Source of the DNA: Actinomycetota bacterium
GTDB lineage: Bacteria > Actinomycetota > Actinomycetes > Nanopelagicales > Nanopelagicaceae
Length of the DNA: 64,000 nucleotides
Reading direction: 5' to 3'
Assembly: GCA_026393075.1 (NCBI GenBank)
Contig: JAPLAW010000056.1
Location: 1-64,000 of the forward strand
Made by a program: the position numbers and the translations under genes. Shown piece after piece: positions 51,813 to 62,470 of this stretch. Each line of letters opens with the position of its first letter. Positions within the stretch are counted from its first letter, which is position 1. The notes under the pieces are model-generated. The model made no database searches. It saw only the letters and a list, made by a program, of their open reading frames with translations, and was not told the origin of the DNA.

Positions 51813-51823
51813 AGCAGAGTGTT

Positions 51824-53137
51824 TTAACTAAACTCAGCTAAATTCTTTTCAGCTTCAGCAAGCCACACCTTACGAGCAACTGCTGAATCAGCAGCCTCTT
51901 GTGCCTTCTTAACATTTCCAGCAGCGGTTGCCTTTGCAGCAGCCTTCTCGTAATTATCAATAGCCTCAGAAAGTTGGCGAACTACATCGGCAGCACGTGC
52001 CTTTGCAGCTGGATCAGACTTACGCCAGATAGTTGCTTCGGCTTCTTTGTAGGCAGCTTCAACAACTTCTAGGCGGGCATCGAGAGCAGCACGCTTATCG
52101 CGTGCAGTCATGCCGATCTTGCTCCATTGATTCTGTAACTCACGAAGCACTTTCTTCTGCTCAGCTAAATCGGTAATTGGAAGTAACTTCTCAATCTCGG
52201 TGATCAACGCATTGCGCTTTTCCAAGTTTGAGCCCATAGTTACTTCACGCTTTTCTAAATCAGCGTTCTTGGCGGCAAAGAAAGTATCTTGTGAAGTCTT
52301 AAAACGAGCCCATAGTTTGGTGTCATCGCTCATCTTGCCGCGACCGGCAGCTTTCCAAGCATCCATCAGAGCTTTGAAGCGACGAGCTGTTGCGACCCAA
52401 TCAGTTGAAGTCGCAAGGCTTTCTGCTTCTGCCACTAACTTCTTCTTTGCTTCAGAAACCACTGCTGTTACTTCTTCAAGGGAAGCAAAGTGAGTGCGAC
52501 GTCGCTTATCAAACTTATTACGAGAAGATGAGAATCGCTTCCAAAGATCGGTATCAGTTTTCTTATCTAATCGTGGTGCTGATTTCCACTCATCGAGTAG
52601 CGCCTTTAGGCGATCGCCAGTAACTTTCCAGCTAGTCGAGTCCGCTAGTGACTCGGCTTCGGCCACAATTTTTTCTTTCTCAATTAAAACTTGAGCTAGA
52701 CGCTCAGCTTTAACAATTTCTTCTGCGGCCTTTTTAGCCTCGTAGGCTCCACGATGATCTTCGATGAGTGGTGAAAGTTGTTCAACGGCAACAGCGAGAG
52801 CGGCTAGATCACCAACACCATTTAGTTCGCGAACTTGCTCGCGTAATTTAACTACGGCAGTAGTGGCATCGCCTGGAACCATTGCACCAGATTTGATCCG
52901 GGCAGAAAGCAGAGCAACTTCAGATGCAATAGCTTCAAATTTACGAACGAAATAAGCCAGCGCTTCTTCATTGCTTTTGCCTGGGTAGGAACCAACTGGC
53001 TTATCGCCCTCTGGGGTAATTACAAATACAGTGCCATCTTCGCCAACGCGACCGAATCGAGCCGGATCCCCAATGAGTGCTGATGCCGCAGATATAACTG
53101 CAGGGGATTGGGTGGGAGTTGTTGGATTCTCGGTCAT
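51824..53137 (-). CDS. DUF349-repeat protein
   Basis: A 437-residue acidic, largely helical and coiled-coil protein with several DUF349 repeats of about 70 residues (W-K-V-T-G-D-R-L-K-A-L-L-D-E-W-K type, then D-T-D-L-W-K-R-F and a basic helix). The frame is open far upstream to 53755, but that part lies opposite the metallo-hydrolase gene. ATG 53137 has AAAGGAT in front and gives the start M-T-E-N-P. It is found next to rel and hisS in many actinobacteria. Function is poorly known; some family members bind RNA or ribosomes. Confidence 0.87.
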   Translation of the reverse strand: MTENPTTPTQSPAVISAASALIGDPARFGRVGEDGTVFVITPEGDKPVGSYPGKSNEEALAYFVRKFEAIASEVALLSARIKSGAMVPGDATTAVVKLREQVRELNGVGDLAALAVAVEQLSPLIEDHRGAYEAKKAAEEIVKAERLAQVLIEKEKIVAEAESLADSTSWKVTGDRLKALLDEWKSAPRLDKKTDTDLWKRFSSSRNKFDKRRRTHFASLEEVTAVVSEAKKKLVAEAESLATSTDWVATARRFKALMDAWKAAGRGKMSDDTKLWARFKTSQDTFFAAKNADLEKREVTMGSNLEKRNALITEIEKLLPITDLAEQKKVLRELQNQWSKIGMTARDKRAALDARLEVVEAAYKEAEATIWRKSDPAAKARAADVVRQLSEAIDNYEKAAAKATAAGNVKKAQEAADSAVARKVWLAEAEKNLAEFS

Positions 53138-53363
53138 GGTGGATCCTTTCAGCGCGGTAGCTCTTGAGAAATTCTCAAATGAGCCTTCGCTATTGGGTTG
53201 ATTGATAGATGGCGAAACATTCTGGTGACGATGTACAAAAATGATCGAAATCATTGCCGCACTACGTCGTTGGTTGGAAAGGTAAAGGTACCCTGTCCGC
53301 CTAGGGTATTTCCAATGGGTCTGCTCAGGACTGCGGAATTGAGCGTGGAAGGGTGGGGTAGCG
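53138..53363. other. 226-base divergent intergenic region
   Basis: This spacer lies between the DUF349 gene (-) and the metallo-hydrolase gene (+) and should hold both promoters. It contains a TACCCT/AGGGTA inverted repeat around 53289-53309 and a 15-codon frame at 53241-53285 with no clear signal. I see no RNA gene or known riboswitch. The usual peptidyl-prolyl isomerase gene of this neighbourhood is not present. Confidence 0.4.
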
Positions 53364-54029
53364 ATGCTAGTTGCAGGCTTCCCAGCCAAAATGTACGCCA
53401 CCAATTGTTGGGTTCTGGCTACCGGCGAAGGCTCTGAATGCATCGTCATTGACCCAGGTATGCCGGATGTATCTATGGAGCTCGCTGATCTACTCAGTAA
53501 GCATCGGTTAAAACCAGTTGCAACACTTTTAACGCATGGACATTTAGACCATACCTTCTCGGTTGTTCCCATCTGCGATGGATACGGGATTCCGGCATTT
53601 ATCCATAGTGAAGATCGCAATCTTTTGATTAATCCAGCCGCTGCTGTCAGTCCTGAGTTTGCATCAACACTAGGCGCAATGACTTTTGTCGAGCCTAAGG
53701 AGGTTAAAGAGTTAAAGAGCGGTGAAGAATTCGAATTGGTTGGGCTGAAAATCAAAGCTATTCATAGTCCTGGCCATACTCGAGGTTCGCTGATGTTTTT
53801 AGTCGATAATGAAACGCTAGTCAGTGGAGATGTTCTGTTCGCGGGTTCGATTGGGCGCACTGATTTACCTACGGGATCTAGTGATGACATGATGAAAACG
53901 CTGATCAAGAAAGTTTTACCACTTAGAGATGAAATAAGGGTCCTCCCAGGTCATCACCAAGAAACTAAGATAGGTATCGAACGGAAGAACAATCCATATT
54001 TGATCGAAGCTGCGAGAGCGAGTAGATAA
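53364..54029 (+). CDS. Metallo-beta-lactamase-fold hydrolase, glyoxalase II-like
   Basis: A 221-residue binuclear metal hydrolase. The metal motif T-H-G-H-L-D-H is near residue 58, and the further ligands are in [15 protein letters not shown] and L-P-G-H-H. Family members hydrolyse thioesters such as S-lactoyl derivatives of low-molecular-weight thiols; in actinobacteria this could be mycothiol. The start at ATG 53364 has a GGGTGGGG stretch upstream. Its TAATG end overlaps hisS by one base. The precise substrate is unknown. Confidence 0.88.
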   Translation: MLVAGFPAKMYATNCWVLATGEGSECIVIDPGMPDVSMELADLLSKHRLKPVATLLTHGHLDHTFSVVPICDGYGIPAFIHSEDRNLLINPAAAVSPEFASTLGAMTFVEPKEVKELKSGEEFELVGLKIKAIHSPGHTRGSLMFLVDNETLVSGDVLFAGSIGRTDLPTGSSDDMMKTLIKKVLPLRDEIRVLPGHHQETKIGIERKNNPYLIEAARASR

Positions 54030-55273
54030 TGAAATTCCAGGCACCCAAGGGCGTTAGCGAGTATGTACCACCGCGTAGCAACGCATTTGCATGGGTTCGT
54101 TCTACTTTAGAAAATACGATCAGCGCTGCTGGTTATCAATTACTTGAGCTCCCAATATTTGAAGATACTGAATTATTTACCCGCATCGGCGCATCCACAG
54201 ATGTCGTTTCTAAAGAAATGTATACCTTCGAAGATCGCGGCGGTCGTTCCATCACATTGCGTCCAGAAGGAACAGTTGGTGCGTTGCGTGCCGTAAACGA
54301 ACATGGGTTAGATCGTGGTTCGTTGCCAGCAAAAGTTTATTATTGTGGTCCATTCTTTCGGGCCGAACGTCCGCAGAAAGGCCGCTACCGACAGTTTTAT
54401 TCAATCGGTATTGAAGCGATTGGCACTCATGACGCGGCTCTCGATGCCGAAATTATTGCAATTGCAGATGCTGGTTTTAAGAAATTAGGTTTAACAAAAT
54501 ACCGGCTTGAAATGACTTCGTTGGGTGATGCTGAATCACGTGCGGCACATCGGGTAGACCTAGTGAAATTTATTGCCGGTCTTGATCTCGATGAAGAGAC
54601 TAAAGAACGCGCGAAGATAAATCCATTGCGGTTATTTGATGACAAGCGCGAAGAAGTTCGCGACTTGATGGCAAAAGCGCCGATTTTGTTAGATTACTTA
54701 TCGCCAGAATCCAAAGCTAATTTTGTTGAAGTACAAGAGCATCTAACTGCGATGGGAATCGCCTTTACGATTAATCCACGCATGGTTCGTGGTTTGGATT
54801 ATTACACCGGAACAACATTTGAATTTGTGCACGAGTTACTTGGGGCGCAATCAGGTATTGGTGGTGGCGGACGTTACGACGGCCTCATGGGTGAAATTGG
54901 CGGCCAAGATATAACTGGGATCGGATTTGGGCTTGGACTCGACCGTGCACTTTTGGCCGTTGAAGCTGAGGGCGTAGTTATTCCAGATACCTTCGTTAGC
55001 GATCTATTTATTATTCCAATGGGAAAAGCTGCTAAATCAGCGGCTCTTAAATATGCAGCCGAACTTCGTGCGGCGGGTTTTAAAGTTGAGTTGGCCTTTG
55101 GCGACCGCGCCCTAAAAACTGCCATGAAGATTGCCGATAAGAGTGGTGCTCGTTATTCACTAGTAATTGGCGATGAAGAGATGGCCAGTGGGGTAGTTGA
55201 AGTAAAAGAGATGAGCAGCGGTACTACCAACTCGGTTAGACTCGATTCCTTAGCCAGCGCATTGAAGAACTAA
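54029..55273 (+). CDS. hisS: Histidyl-tRNA synthetase
   Basis: Class II synthetase that charges tRNA-His, 414 residues. It begins with the P-K-G-V-S-E-Y motif and has motif 2 ([14 protein letters not shown]). The histidine-binding [12 protein letters not shown] lies near residue 250, and G-G-G-R-Y-D-G-L follows. A C-terminal anticodon-binding domain begins near residue 320. It overlaps the hydrolase gene by one base and precedes aspS by 20 bases. Confidence 0.98.
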   Translation: MKFQAPKGVSEYVPPRSNAFAWVRSTLENTISAAGYQLLELPIFEDTELFTRIGASTDVVSKEMYTFEDRGGRSITLRPEGTVGALRAVNEHGLDRGSLPAKVYYCGPFFRAERPQKGRYRQFYSIGIEAIGTHDAALDAEIIAIADAGFKKLGLTKYRLEMTSLGDAESRAAHRVDLVKFIAGLDLDEETKERAKINPLRLFDDKREEVRDLMAKAPILLDYLSPESKANFVEVQEHLTAMGIAFTINPRMVRGLDYYTGTTFEFVHELLGAQSGIGGGGRYDGLMGEIGGQDITGIGFGLGLDRALLAVEAEGVVIPDTFVSDLFIIPMGKAAKSAALKYAAELRAAGFKVELAFGDRALKTAMKIADKSGARYSLVIGDEEMASGVVEVKEMSSGTTNSVRLDSLASALKN

Positions 55274-55293
55274 AGGAAAGCTAGGTAGCTAAA

Positions 55294-57042
55294 TTGATCC
55301 GTACACACGGGGCAGGCACAATCCGCAAGAGCCAAGTTGGGCAGACCATCACGTTGGCTGGTTGGGTTGCGCGCCGCCGCGATCATGGCGGAGTTGCCTT
55401 TATAGATTTTCGCGACGCCACTGGTTGGGTCCAAGTTGTTATCCGCGATGAAGCCATCGCAAATATGTTGCGCGCTGAGTGGTGCTTAAAGATCACTGGT
55501 GTGGTTTCTGAACGCCCAGCTGGAAACGAAAACACCAATGTTGCCACTGGCGAAATCGAGATTATGGCCGATGAAGTCATTGTGTTGAGCGAAGCTGCGG
55601 CTCTGCCGTTCCCGGTCGATAGCGGCGATGAAGCGAATATTTCGGAAGAAGTTCGGTTGAAGTATCGATACCTAGATCTACGTCGCGAAAAGCCTGCGGC
55701 GAATTTACGAATGCGATCGAAAGTTACAGCTGCGATCCGCCGCGTTATGGATGCCGAAGAGTTTCTAGACATTGAGACGCCTTACCTAACTCGATCTACG
55801 CCAGAAGGTGCTCGTGATTTCCTGGTTCCGGTTCGCCTGCAGCCTGGTTCTTGGTACGCGCTTCCGCAATCACCACAGTTGTTCAAGCAATTACTAATGG
55901 TTGCCGGCATGGAGAAGTACTACCAAATTGCTCGCTGTTTCCGCGACGAAGATTTCCGCGCTGATCGACAACCAGAATTTACGCAACTCGACATTGAAAT
56001 GTCTTTTATCGATCAAGAAGACATTTTGGTGATTGCCGAGAAGATCGTTTCGACAGTTTGGCGCGAAACTGTTAACTACGAGATCCCATTACCGCTCAAG
56101 CGAATGACGTATGCCGATGCGATGGCAGATTATGGTTCCGATAAACCAGATCTTCGTTTCGGTCAGAAGCTAATTGAACTTACTAATTTCTTTAGTGAAA
56201 CACCTTTCCGCGTATTCCAAGCACCTTACGTTGGCGCAGTTGTAATGCCTGGGGGAGCAGATTCACCTCGTCGAGAGCTAGATGCATGGCAAGACTGGGC
56301 TAAAGCACGGGGCGCAAAAGGATTGGCTTATATTTTGGTAAATGCAGATGGCACCTTAGGTGGCCCAGTAGCTAAGAATCTTTCTGAGAAAGAGTTAGCT
56401 GGAATAGTTGCCGCAGCTAGTGCGGCAAATGGCGATGCAATTTTCTTTGCGGCCGGTGAACGCGCTGCTTCGCAGAATTTGTTAGGCGCAGTTCGTAATG
56501 AAATTGGAAAGCGTTGCAATTTGATTAATGAAGGCGCTTGGGAATTTCTCTGGGTTGTAGATGCACCAATGTTCGAACCGACAGACGGCGGCGGATGGAC
56601 TGCGGTTCACCACCCATTTACTGGTCCAAAACCAGAGTTTGCTGCGACGTTTAAAGATGATCCAGCATCAGCTCTGGCCTATGCCTATGACATTGTTCTA
56701 AACGGCACTGAATTAGGTGGCGGGTCTATTCGTATTCATGATCGCAATATGCAAAAGCAAGTCTTTGAAGTTATCGGATTAACTGATGAAGAAGCCAACA
56801 GCAAGTTCGGCTTTTTACTGGATGCCTTTAATTACGGACCACCACCACACGGCGGAATTGCTCTTGGCCTAGATCGCGTATGCGCACTTCTAAGTGGCTC
56901 AGAATCAATTCGCGAAGTGATCGCTTTTCCAAAGACCGCATCTGGTGGCGACCCGTTAACTGGTGCGCCAACTCCGATCACACCTGCGCAACGCAAGGAA
57001 GCAGCAATTGATTGGGTTCCAGAAGTGGCTGAAAAGAAGTAG
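55294..57042 (+). CDS. aspS: Aspartyl-tRNA synthetase
   Basis: Class IIb synthetase of 582 residues. It has an OB-fold anticodon domain (about 1-110), motif 2 ([15 protein letters not shown]), a bacterial GAD insertion, and motif 3 (G-I-A-L-G-L-D-R). The start is a TTG, which gives M-I-R-T-H-G, the usual bacterial N-terminus; no ATG or GTG fits as well. An AAAGGAAAG stretch lies about 10 bases further upstream than ideal. Whether it also charges tRNA-Asn cannot be told here. Confidence 0.97.
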   Translation: MIRTHGAGTIRKSQVGQTITLAGWVARRRDHGGVAFIDFRDATGWVQVVIRDEAIANMLRAEWCLKITGVVSERPAGNENTNVATGEIEIMADEVIVLSEAAALPFPVDSGDEANISEEVRLKYRYLDLRREKPAANLRMRSKVTAAIRRVMDAEEFLDIETPYLTRSTPEGARDFLVPVRLQPGSWYALPQSPQLFKQLLMVAGMEKYYQIARCFRDEDFRADRQPEFTQLDIEMSFIDQEDILVIAEKIVSTVWRETVNYEIPLPLKRMTYADAMADYGSDKPDLRFGQKLIELTNFFSETPFRVFQAPYVGAVVMPGGADSPRRELDAWQDWAKARGAKGLAYILVNADGTLGGPVAKNLSEKELAGIVAAASAANGDAIFFAAGERAASQNLLGAVRNEIGKRCNLINEGAWEFLWVVDAPMFEPTDGGGWTAVHHPFTGPKPEFAATFKDDPASALAYAYDIVLNGTELGGGSIRIHDRNMQKQVFEVIGLTDEEANSKFGFLLDAFNYGPPPHGGIALGLDRVCALLSGSESIREVIAFPKTASGGDPLTGAPTPITPAQRKEAAIDWVPEVAEKK

Positions 57043-57092
57043 TTAGACACCTAAGCGGTAGGATTTAGTTAATAGTTAACGAAAGGGATGTT

Positions 57093-57458
57093 ATGAGCGC
57101 AGGCGGAATTGCCTTAATCATTTGTGCGGTGTCGCTATTTGCGATTGCTGTGGCAGTTGCCTATGCCGTAATTCGCTTTGGTCGACTAATTGATGAGGCC
57201 AAGGTGTCCCTGAAATCCCTAACTGACGAGACTGTTCCGTTATTAGATGGCGTTACTCAGACTGTGACGTTAGTTAATGGTCCGCTGGAAAGCTTTAACA
57301 AGATCACCAAGAACGTCGAAAACATTTCTACTAAGGCATCTGAGGCAACTTCAAGTTTCGTTGATAAAGGTGGCCCGGCCCTAAAAATTGCAGGCGCGTT
57401 AATGAGCGCAGCAGGAGCATCAAAAAAGCGTAAAGCTAAAAAGACAAAGGCAGAGTGA
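57093..57458 (+). CDS. DUF948-type small membrane protein
   Basis: A 121-residue protein with one N-terminal membrane helix (about 5-27), a helical region similar to phasin/DUF948 proteins (about 30-100) and a basic Lys-rich tail. A ribosome binding site GAAAGGGATG precedes the ATG. It lies between aspS and alaS, where actinobacteria commonly carry such a gene; rpsD and rarA, often found here as well, are absent. Function is unknown, and an envelope-associated scaffold is possible. Confidence 0.8.
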   Translation: MSAGGIALIICAVSLFAIAVAVAYAVIRFGRLIDEAKVSLKSLTDETVPLLDGVTQTVTLVNGPLESFNKITKNVENISTKASEATSSFVDKGGPALKIAGALMSAAGASKKRKAKKTKAE

Positions 57459-57467
57459 TCAGTAATA

Positions 57468-60143
57468 GTGGAATCCGCCGAGATACGTTCACGCTGGCTG
57501 CGCTTTTTCGAATCTGAGAACTCTCAAGGTTTAACACATACCGTTGTTCCATCGGCATCCTTGATTGCTGATGATCCAAATTTGCTATTAGTAAACGCCG
57601 GCATGGTGCCGTTTAAACCGTTCTTTTTAGGCGAAGTTACGCCACCCTATGCACGCGCGACATCAGTACAAAAATGCGTTCGTACTTTAGATATTGACGA
57701 AGTCGGCAAGACAACTCGTCACGCTTCATTCTTTCAAATGTGTGGCAACTTCTCATTTGGTGATTACTTCAAAGAGGGTGCGATTGCACTAGCTTGGGAG
57801 TTATTGACTAAGCCAATTGCTCAAGGCGGTTATGGTTTTCCAGAAGAGAAGTTATGGGTAACTGTTTTCCATACCGATGATGAAGCGGCCGATATTTGGC
57901 ATCACAAGATGGGTGTTCCAAAAGAGCGAATTCAACGTCGCGGCATGGCCGATAACTTCTGGTCAATGGGTGTCCCGGGGCCGTGTGGTCCATGTTCTGA
58001 AATTTATTACGATCGCGGTCCGGCCTATGGCGCTGAAGGTGGCCCAGTAGCTGATGAAAATCGCTACCTAGAAATCTGGAACTTAGTGTTCATGCAAAAC
58101 GAACGTGGCGCCGGTACCAGCAAAGATGATTATCCAATTTTGGGTGAATTGCCGGCAAAAAATATTGATACTGGTTTAGGTCTAGAGCGCACAGCCGCAC
58201 TTCTACAAGGTGTCGAAAATATCTACGAAATCGATACCACTATGCAGATTTTGAACATGGCTAGTTCGCTGACTGGTATTAAGTACGGCACCGCGGAAAA
58301 GTCGGATATTTCCTTACGAGTTATCGCCGATCATGCTCGAACCTCAGCGATGCTGATTGGTGATGGCGTAACACCTGGAAACGAGGGACGGGGCTACGTG
58401 CTACGTCGCATGATGCGTCGCACTATTCGCAACATGCGATTACTTGGCTCGCATGATCCGATTATCTCTGAGTTAACTAGGGCAGCGATTGGTGCCATGG
58501 GTCCGCAATATCCAGAGCTAGTTGCGGCACAAGAACGCATCTTGGCTGTGTCAGTGGCTGAAGAAGAAAGTTTCTTGCAAACACTTAAGAGCGGAACCCA
58601 GATTTTCGATTTAGCGGCAACGGCTCTAAAAGCCAAGAAAGTTTCAACTCTAGGTGGCGAAGAAGTATTTAAACTGCACGATACCTACGGTTTCCCATAT
58701 GACTTGACTCTTGAAATGGCGCAAGAAGTAGGACTCCAAATCGATACCGATGGTTTCCATCGTTTAATGAAAGAGCAGAAAGATCGTGCTAAAGCTGATT
58801 CTCGGGCAAAGAAATCTGGGCACACAGATCTATCTCAATACAAGCAGATCGCTGATGGATCTGGCTTATCAACTTTCCTTGGCTACACGCACACTGAAGC
58901 CGAAAGCAAGATCAATGGTTTGCTAGTAGATGGCGTCATTGCACAAAGCGCCAAGAGTGGCGATGAAGTCGAAGTAATTCTTGACCGCACACCGTTTTAC
59001 GCTGAAGGTGGCGGACAGTTAGCTGATGCCGGAATTATTAAACTAGCAAATGGTGCAATTGTTGAAATTGATGATGTGCAAGCACCGGTTAATGGTTTAT
59101 CGGTTCACCGTGGGCGAGTGTTAAGTGGCGAAGTTGCAGTTGGCCAGAGCGCTCTTGCGACTATTGACCAAGAACGTCGTGATGCTATTTCTCGCGCACA
59201 CACTGCTACCCACATGGTTCATAAAGCTTTTCGCGAAGTGCTCGGTGAAACAGCTACGCAAGCAGGATCCGAGAACTCACCAGGTCGCTTCCGTTTTGAT
59301 TTTCCAGCAACTGGCGCTGTTTCAGATGCGGCCCTTGATGAAGTTGAGTCACGGGTAAATACTTTGTTGCTAGATAATCTTGAGGTAACTGCGCAGAGCA
59401 TGTCGCAGGCTGAAGCAAAAGCAATCGGTGCGATGGCGCTATTCGGTGAAAAGTACGGCGATACCGTTCGGGTTGTAAGTGTTGGCGATTGGGCTCGTGA
59501 GCTATGTGGTGGCACACACGTAGCGCGATCTGGTCAATTAGGTGTGGTAAAACTTTTGAGTGAATCATCAATTGGTGCTGGCGTGCGACGAGTTGAAGCA
59601 TTAGTAGGTGTTGACGCCTATAAATTCTTAGCTCGCGAGCATTTGCTTCTGAATTCACTTACCCAGATCATTAAGGGTGCTCGAGTTGATGAGTTGCCCG
59701 AACGAATTAATGACTTGTTAGAGAAAATCAAAGAGATTGAGAAAGAGTTAGCCACGGTTCGTTCCGCCCAAGCGCTAGGAACTGTCTCAGCAATTGCCGA
59801 ATCAGTTACCAAAGTTGGCCAAGTTGATTTGATTACCGCCGTCTTACCTGACGGAATCTCTGGCGATGATTTGCGCACAATTTCTCTTGACCTACGAAAT
59901 CGTTTTGCGACTTCGGTTATTGCGTTGATCAGTTCAGCAGCTGGTAAATCAGTCCTCGTTGTTGCTGCATCTGACTCAGCTCGCGCACTTGGCGCTAAGT
60001 CAGGCGCTTTGGTGAAAATTGGGTCAGCTGTACTTGGTGGTGGCGGTGGCGGTAAAGATGATTTCGCACAAGGTGGCGGCACAGATGCCAGCAAAGCAGC
60101 CGAAGCGTTGGTTGCAATAACAGCTGCAGTGGCAGCGTTATAA
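57468..60143 (+). CDS. alaS: Alanyl-tRNA synthetase
   Basis: Charges tRNA-Ala and edits mischarged Ser and Gly. The 891 residues start at GTG 57468. The catalytic core begins with R-W-L-R-F-F and shows [10 protein letters not shown] and [17 protein letters not shown]. The editing domain has H-T-A-T-H and the metal-binding E-L-C-G-G-T-H near residue 675. A C-terminal oligomerisation domain ends in G-G-G-G-G-K. It follows the DUF948 gene by 9 bases. Confidence 0.98.
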   Translation: MESAEIRSRWLRFFESENSQGLTHTVVPSASLIADDPNLLLVNAGMVPFKPFFLGEVTPPYARATSVQKCVRTLDIDEVGKTTRHASFFQMCGNFSFGDYFKEGAIALAWELLTKPIAQGGYGFPEEKLWVTVFHTDDEAADIWHHKMGVPKERIQRRGMADNFWSMGVPGPCGPCSEIYYDRGPAYGAEGGPVADENRYLEIWNLVFMQNERGAGTSKDDYPILGELPAKNIDTGLGLERTAALLQGVENIYEIDTTMQILNMASSLTGIKYGTAEKSDISLRVIADHARTSAMLIGDGVTPGNEGRGYVLRRMMRRTIRNMRLLGSHDPIISELTRAAIGAMGPQYPELVAAQERILAVSVAEEESFLQTLKSGTQIFDLAATALKAKKVSTLGGEEVFKLHDTYGFPYDLTLEMAQEVGLQIDTDGFHRLMKEQKDRAKADSRAKKSGHTDLSQYKQIADGSGLSTFLGYTHTEAESKINGLLVDGVIAQSAKSGDEVEVILDRTPFYAEGGGQLADAGIIKLANGAIVEIDDVQAPVNGLSVHRGRVLSGEVAVGQSALATIDQERRDAISRAHTATHMVHKAFREVLGETATQAGSENSPGRFRFDFPATGAVSDAALDEVESRVNTLLLDNLEVTAQSMSQAEAKAIGAMALFGEKYGDTVRVVSVGDWARELCGGTHVARSGQLGVVKLLSESSIGAGVRRVEALVGVDAYKFLAREHLLLNSLTQIIKGARVDELPERINDLLEKIKEIEKELATVRSAQALGTVSAIAESVTKVGQVDLITAVLPDGISGDDLRTISLDLRNRFATSVIALISSAAGKSVLVVAASDSARALGAKSGALVKIGSAVLGGGGGGKDDFAQGGGTDASKAAEALVAITAAVAAL

Positions 60144-60148
60144 CGCAA

Positions 60149-60577
60149 ATGTTAAGAGGTCGCCGCATCGCATTTGATTATGGTGATGTGCGGATCGGAG
60201 TTGCGATTTCTGACCCCGATTCGATTTTGGCATCACCTCTGACCACCCTTTCAAGCGGGGATCCGAAACTCTTTGCCCAGATCTCAGAACTAATAACTGA
60301 GCATGAACCTATAGCCATCTATGTAGGCGAACCAATTAATCTCTCTGGGCAATCAAGTACTTCAGCTCAAAAAGCCGCAACTTTTGCCGAGAAACTTCAC
60401 TCCGAATTTGATCTTCCAGTAACCATGATCGATGAACGCCTGTCGACGGTGTCGGCAACGAGCGCGATGCGACAAAGCGGAGTTAGCGCCAAGGACGCTC
60501 GCAGCAAAATAGATATGGCAGCAGCGGTAGCAATACTTGAGCAAGCTTTAGCTATTGAAAAGGCTAAGCATGCTTAA
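60149..60577 (+). CDS. ruvX: RuvX/YqgF-family RNase H-fold nuclease
   Basis: A 142-residue RNase H-fold protein, annotated as putative Holliday junction resolvase and, in some bacteria, implicated in ribosomal RNA processing. Acidic residues are in F-D-Y-G-D-V-R-I-G-V-A, M-I-D-E-R-L-S-T-V and I-D-M-A-A-A-V. It lies 5 bases behind alaS and overlaps mltG by eight bases. The alaS-ruvX-mltG-aroE order is widely conserved. Confidence 0.95.
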   Translation: MLRGRRIAFDYGDVRIGVAISDPDSILASPLTTLSSGDPKLFAQISELITEHEPIAIYVGEPINLSGQSSTSAQKAATFAEKLHSEFDLPVTMIDERLSTVSATSAMRQSGVSAKDARSKIDMAAAVAILEQALAIEKAKHA

Positions 60578-61598
60578 TCGCGAATCATTAAAGCGCTTAA
60601 GTATCTCTGGCATCGTGATCCTTGTGTTCACATTAGGATTGCGCGAGATCAATCAAACAGGTGCGAGCTACGCGAACTTCCCCGATCGTGTGATTGCAGA
60701 GAACGAAAAGAGCGTTTCAATTTCTATCCCCACCGGTGCAACAGGTGCCGAGATTGCGGCACTTCTTAAGGCTGCCGGAGTGGTCGCATCGGCGGAGAGT
60801 TTCTTTAGAGCAGCGGTTGCCAATCCAAAGGCTGGATCTATTGCACCTGGCACTCATTCTCTCTCTTTGAAGATCAGTGGGAACACTGCGCTTGATCAGC
60901 TGTTAGATCCAAAAAGAATCACCGACTTAATCAAGATCGTGGAAGGGGCCTGGAACTCCGAAGTTTTCGCGCAGATGGTTGCAACTAAAAATTGGTCAAC
61001 GAATCCGGCTCAATCAGCAAAGCAAGTAGTTCTACCAAAAGGTATTACTGCCCTTGAGGGAGTTCTGTTTCCCGCGCAATATAGTTTCGCCGAAGGAACC
61101 AGCCAAGTAGAAGCCTTGCAAGGTATGGTGAACAGATTCAACGAGGCAATTTCAACGCTAGATTTTGTTGATCCAGCTGGGAAATTGAATACACAACAGT
61201 TAGTAACGTTGGCCTCATTAGTTCAGGCTGAAGGTGATACCAAGGATTTCGCAAATATTTCGCGAGTCATTCGAAATAGATTGGCGATCGGAATGCAATT
61301 ACAGCTCGATTCGACAGTTCACTATTTGAAGAACACACGTGGCGAGATTTACCTAAGTAATAAGTCTACGAAATTAAAGTCGCCTTACAACACCTATCAA
61401 AATTATGGATTGCCGCCAGCACCTATCGGTAATCCTGGATTAGCAGCTCTTAGGGCTGCGATCTCACCTGCTGAGGGCGATTGGCTATTCTTCATCACCG
61501 TAGCACCGGGTGATACCCGCTTTACCAAGTCATTTTCAGAGTTCAATAGCTGGAAGTCGCTCTACCAAAAGAATCGAAAGGCAGGAGCATTCGAATGA
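60570..61598 (+). CDS. mltG: Endolytic murein transglycosylase MltG
   Basis: Membrane-anchored enzyme that cuts nascent peptidoglycan glycan strands. Started at ATG 60570, within the end of ruvX and with GAAAAGG upstream, it has 342 residues. The frame opens 15 bases earlier with a TTG. One membrane helix covers about 10-25. A LysM-like subdomain follows, then the catalytic region L-A-S-L-V-Q-A-E-G-D with the active Glu, N-R-L-x-I-G-M-Q-L-Q-L-D-S-T-V, and S-P-Y-N-T-Y. It overlaps aroE by four bases. Confidence 0.95.
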   Translation: MLNRESLKRLSISGIVILVFTLGLREINQTGASYANFPDRVIAENEKSVSISIPTGATGAEIAALLKAAGVVASAESFFRAAVANPKAGSIAPGTHSLSLKISGNTALDQLLDPKRITDLIKIVEGAWNSEVFAQMVATKNWSTNPAQSAKQVVLPKGITALEGVLFPAQYSFAEGTSQVEALQGMVNRFNEAISTLDFVDPAGKLNTQQLVTLASLVQAEGDTKDFANISRVIRNRLAIGMQLQLDSTVHYLKNTRGEIYLSNKSTKLKSPYNTYQNYGLPPAPIGNPGLAALRAAISPAEGDWLFFITVAPGDTRFTKSFSEFNSWKSLYQKNRKAGAFE

Positions 61599-62404
61599 GA
61601 ACGTTTAATGGCGCGGTTCTCGGCTCACCAATTTCGCATTCACTTTCACCGGTTATACATCAGGTCGCATATGAGTGTTTAGAAATCTCAGCAAAGTACA
61701 CGGCAGTCGAAGTAAAAGGTGGCAGTCTTGCTAAGTATCTCGAATCCACGCCACCGGAATTAAATAGTTTCTCACTAACCATGCCGCTAAAAGAAGAACT
61801 CGTTGATTTAGGATTTCCAACTTCGGAGCTAGCGAAGAGAATCAGAAGTGGCAACACCTTGATTAAAGTTGGCGATTCCTGGAAAGTGGATAGCACTGAT
61901 GTGGTCGGTTTCCAACAAGGTGTGGCAGCAAAAACTAATGCTACGTTTCAAAATCTTTTAATTTTGGGCGGGGGAGCGACAGCTCGAGCTGCGATTGCGG
62001 CATTCGACAGTGTTGGCGTGTCAATAGATGTAGCAAGTCGAAGTGAGCATCGCAGTGCAAGTCTGATTAAGTCGGCGCTCTTCGCACCAGTTTCCGTGAT
62101 TGGTTTTGATGATCAAGTTAATTGGTCGAAATACGATTTGATCATAAATACTTCACCAGCCGGAGCTGCCGACGAATTAGTTGGAAAAATTGCTGGGGCC
62201 AGTGCGCTTTTATTTGAATCACTTTACAATCCTTGGCCAACTGCATTAATGGGGTTCTGGCGAAACGTAGGTCTTGAAAGCATTGATGGGTTAGATCTGT
62301 TGGTTCATCAAGCTATTTCGCAGATCTCAATCTTTTCTGGGGCCTCGGTGAAGCGTTCACAACTAGCTCCTCTTATGCGCGAGGCTGCGTTGAAGCGTTT
62401 ATAG
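61595..62404 (+). CDS. aroE: Shikimate dehydrogenase
   Basis: NADPH-dependent reduction of 3-dehydroshikimate to shikimate in aromatic amino acid synthesis. The 269 residues contain the substrate motif G-S-P-I-S-H-S-L-S-P, the catalytic Lys in L-T-M-P-L-K, and the catalytic Asp in S-T-D-V-V-G. The nucleotide loop is G-G-G-A-T-A-R-A-A. The usual N-V-T-x-P-K reads S-L-T-M-P-L-K here, a mild divergence. It overlaps mltG by four bases, and aroC lies a few hundred bases downstream. Confidence 0.94.
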   Translation: MRTFNGAVLGSPISHSLSPVIHQVAYECLEISAKYTAVEVKGGSLAKYLESTPPELNSFSLTMPLKEELVDLGFPTSELAKRIRSGNTLIKVGDSWKVDSTDVVGFQQGVAAKTNATFQNLLILGGGATARAAIAAFDSVGVSIDVASRSEHRSASLIKSALFAPVSVIGFDDQVNWSKYDLIINTSPAGAADELVGKIAGASALLFESLYNPWPTALMGFWRNVGLESIDGLDLLVHQAISQISIFSGASVKRSQLAPLMREAALKRL

Positions 62405-62458
62405 GTATTCTTCTACACAGTTCGTAGCATTAAATTCAGTGAGTGAACCACTATTCGC

Positions 62459-62470
62459 TATTTTGCGTTA
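62459..62470 (+). promoter_or_regulatory. Leaderless-type -10 element of the prepilin peptidase gene
   Basis: TATTTT (62459-62464) is followed by six bases and the ATG at 62471. No ribosome binding site is present. Confidence 0.5.

Noticed and set aside
53241..53285. 15-codon frame upstream of the metallo-hydrolase gene as a possible leader peptide
   Set aside because: No ribosome binding site, no run of regulatory codons and no attenuator structure linked to it. The short length makes chance likely.
53138..53755. Upstream extension of the DUF349 frame by about 200 residues
   Set aside because: It lies opposite the metallo-hydrolase gene and its promoter, has no DUF349 character, and ATG 53137 has a good ribosome binding site.
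59618..60148. 176-residue open frame on the minus strand opposite the alaS 3' end
   Set aside because: Low-complexity Ala/Pro/Ser composition and full overlap with a certain gene mark it as an antisense shadow.
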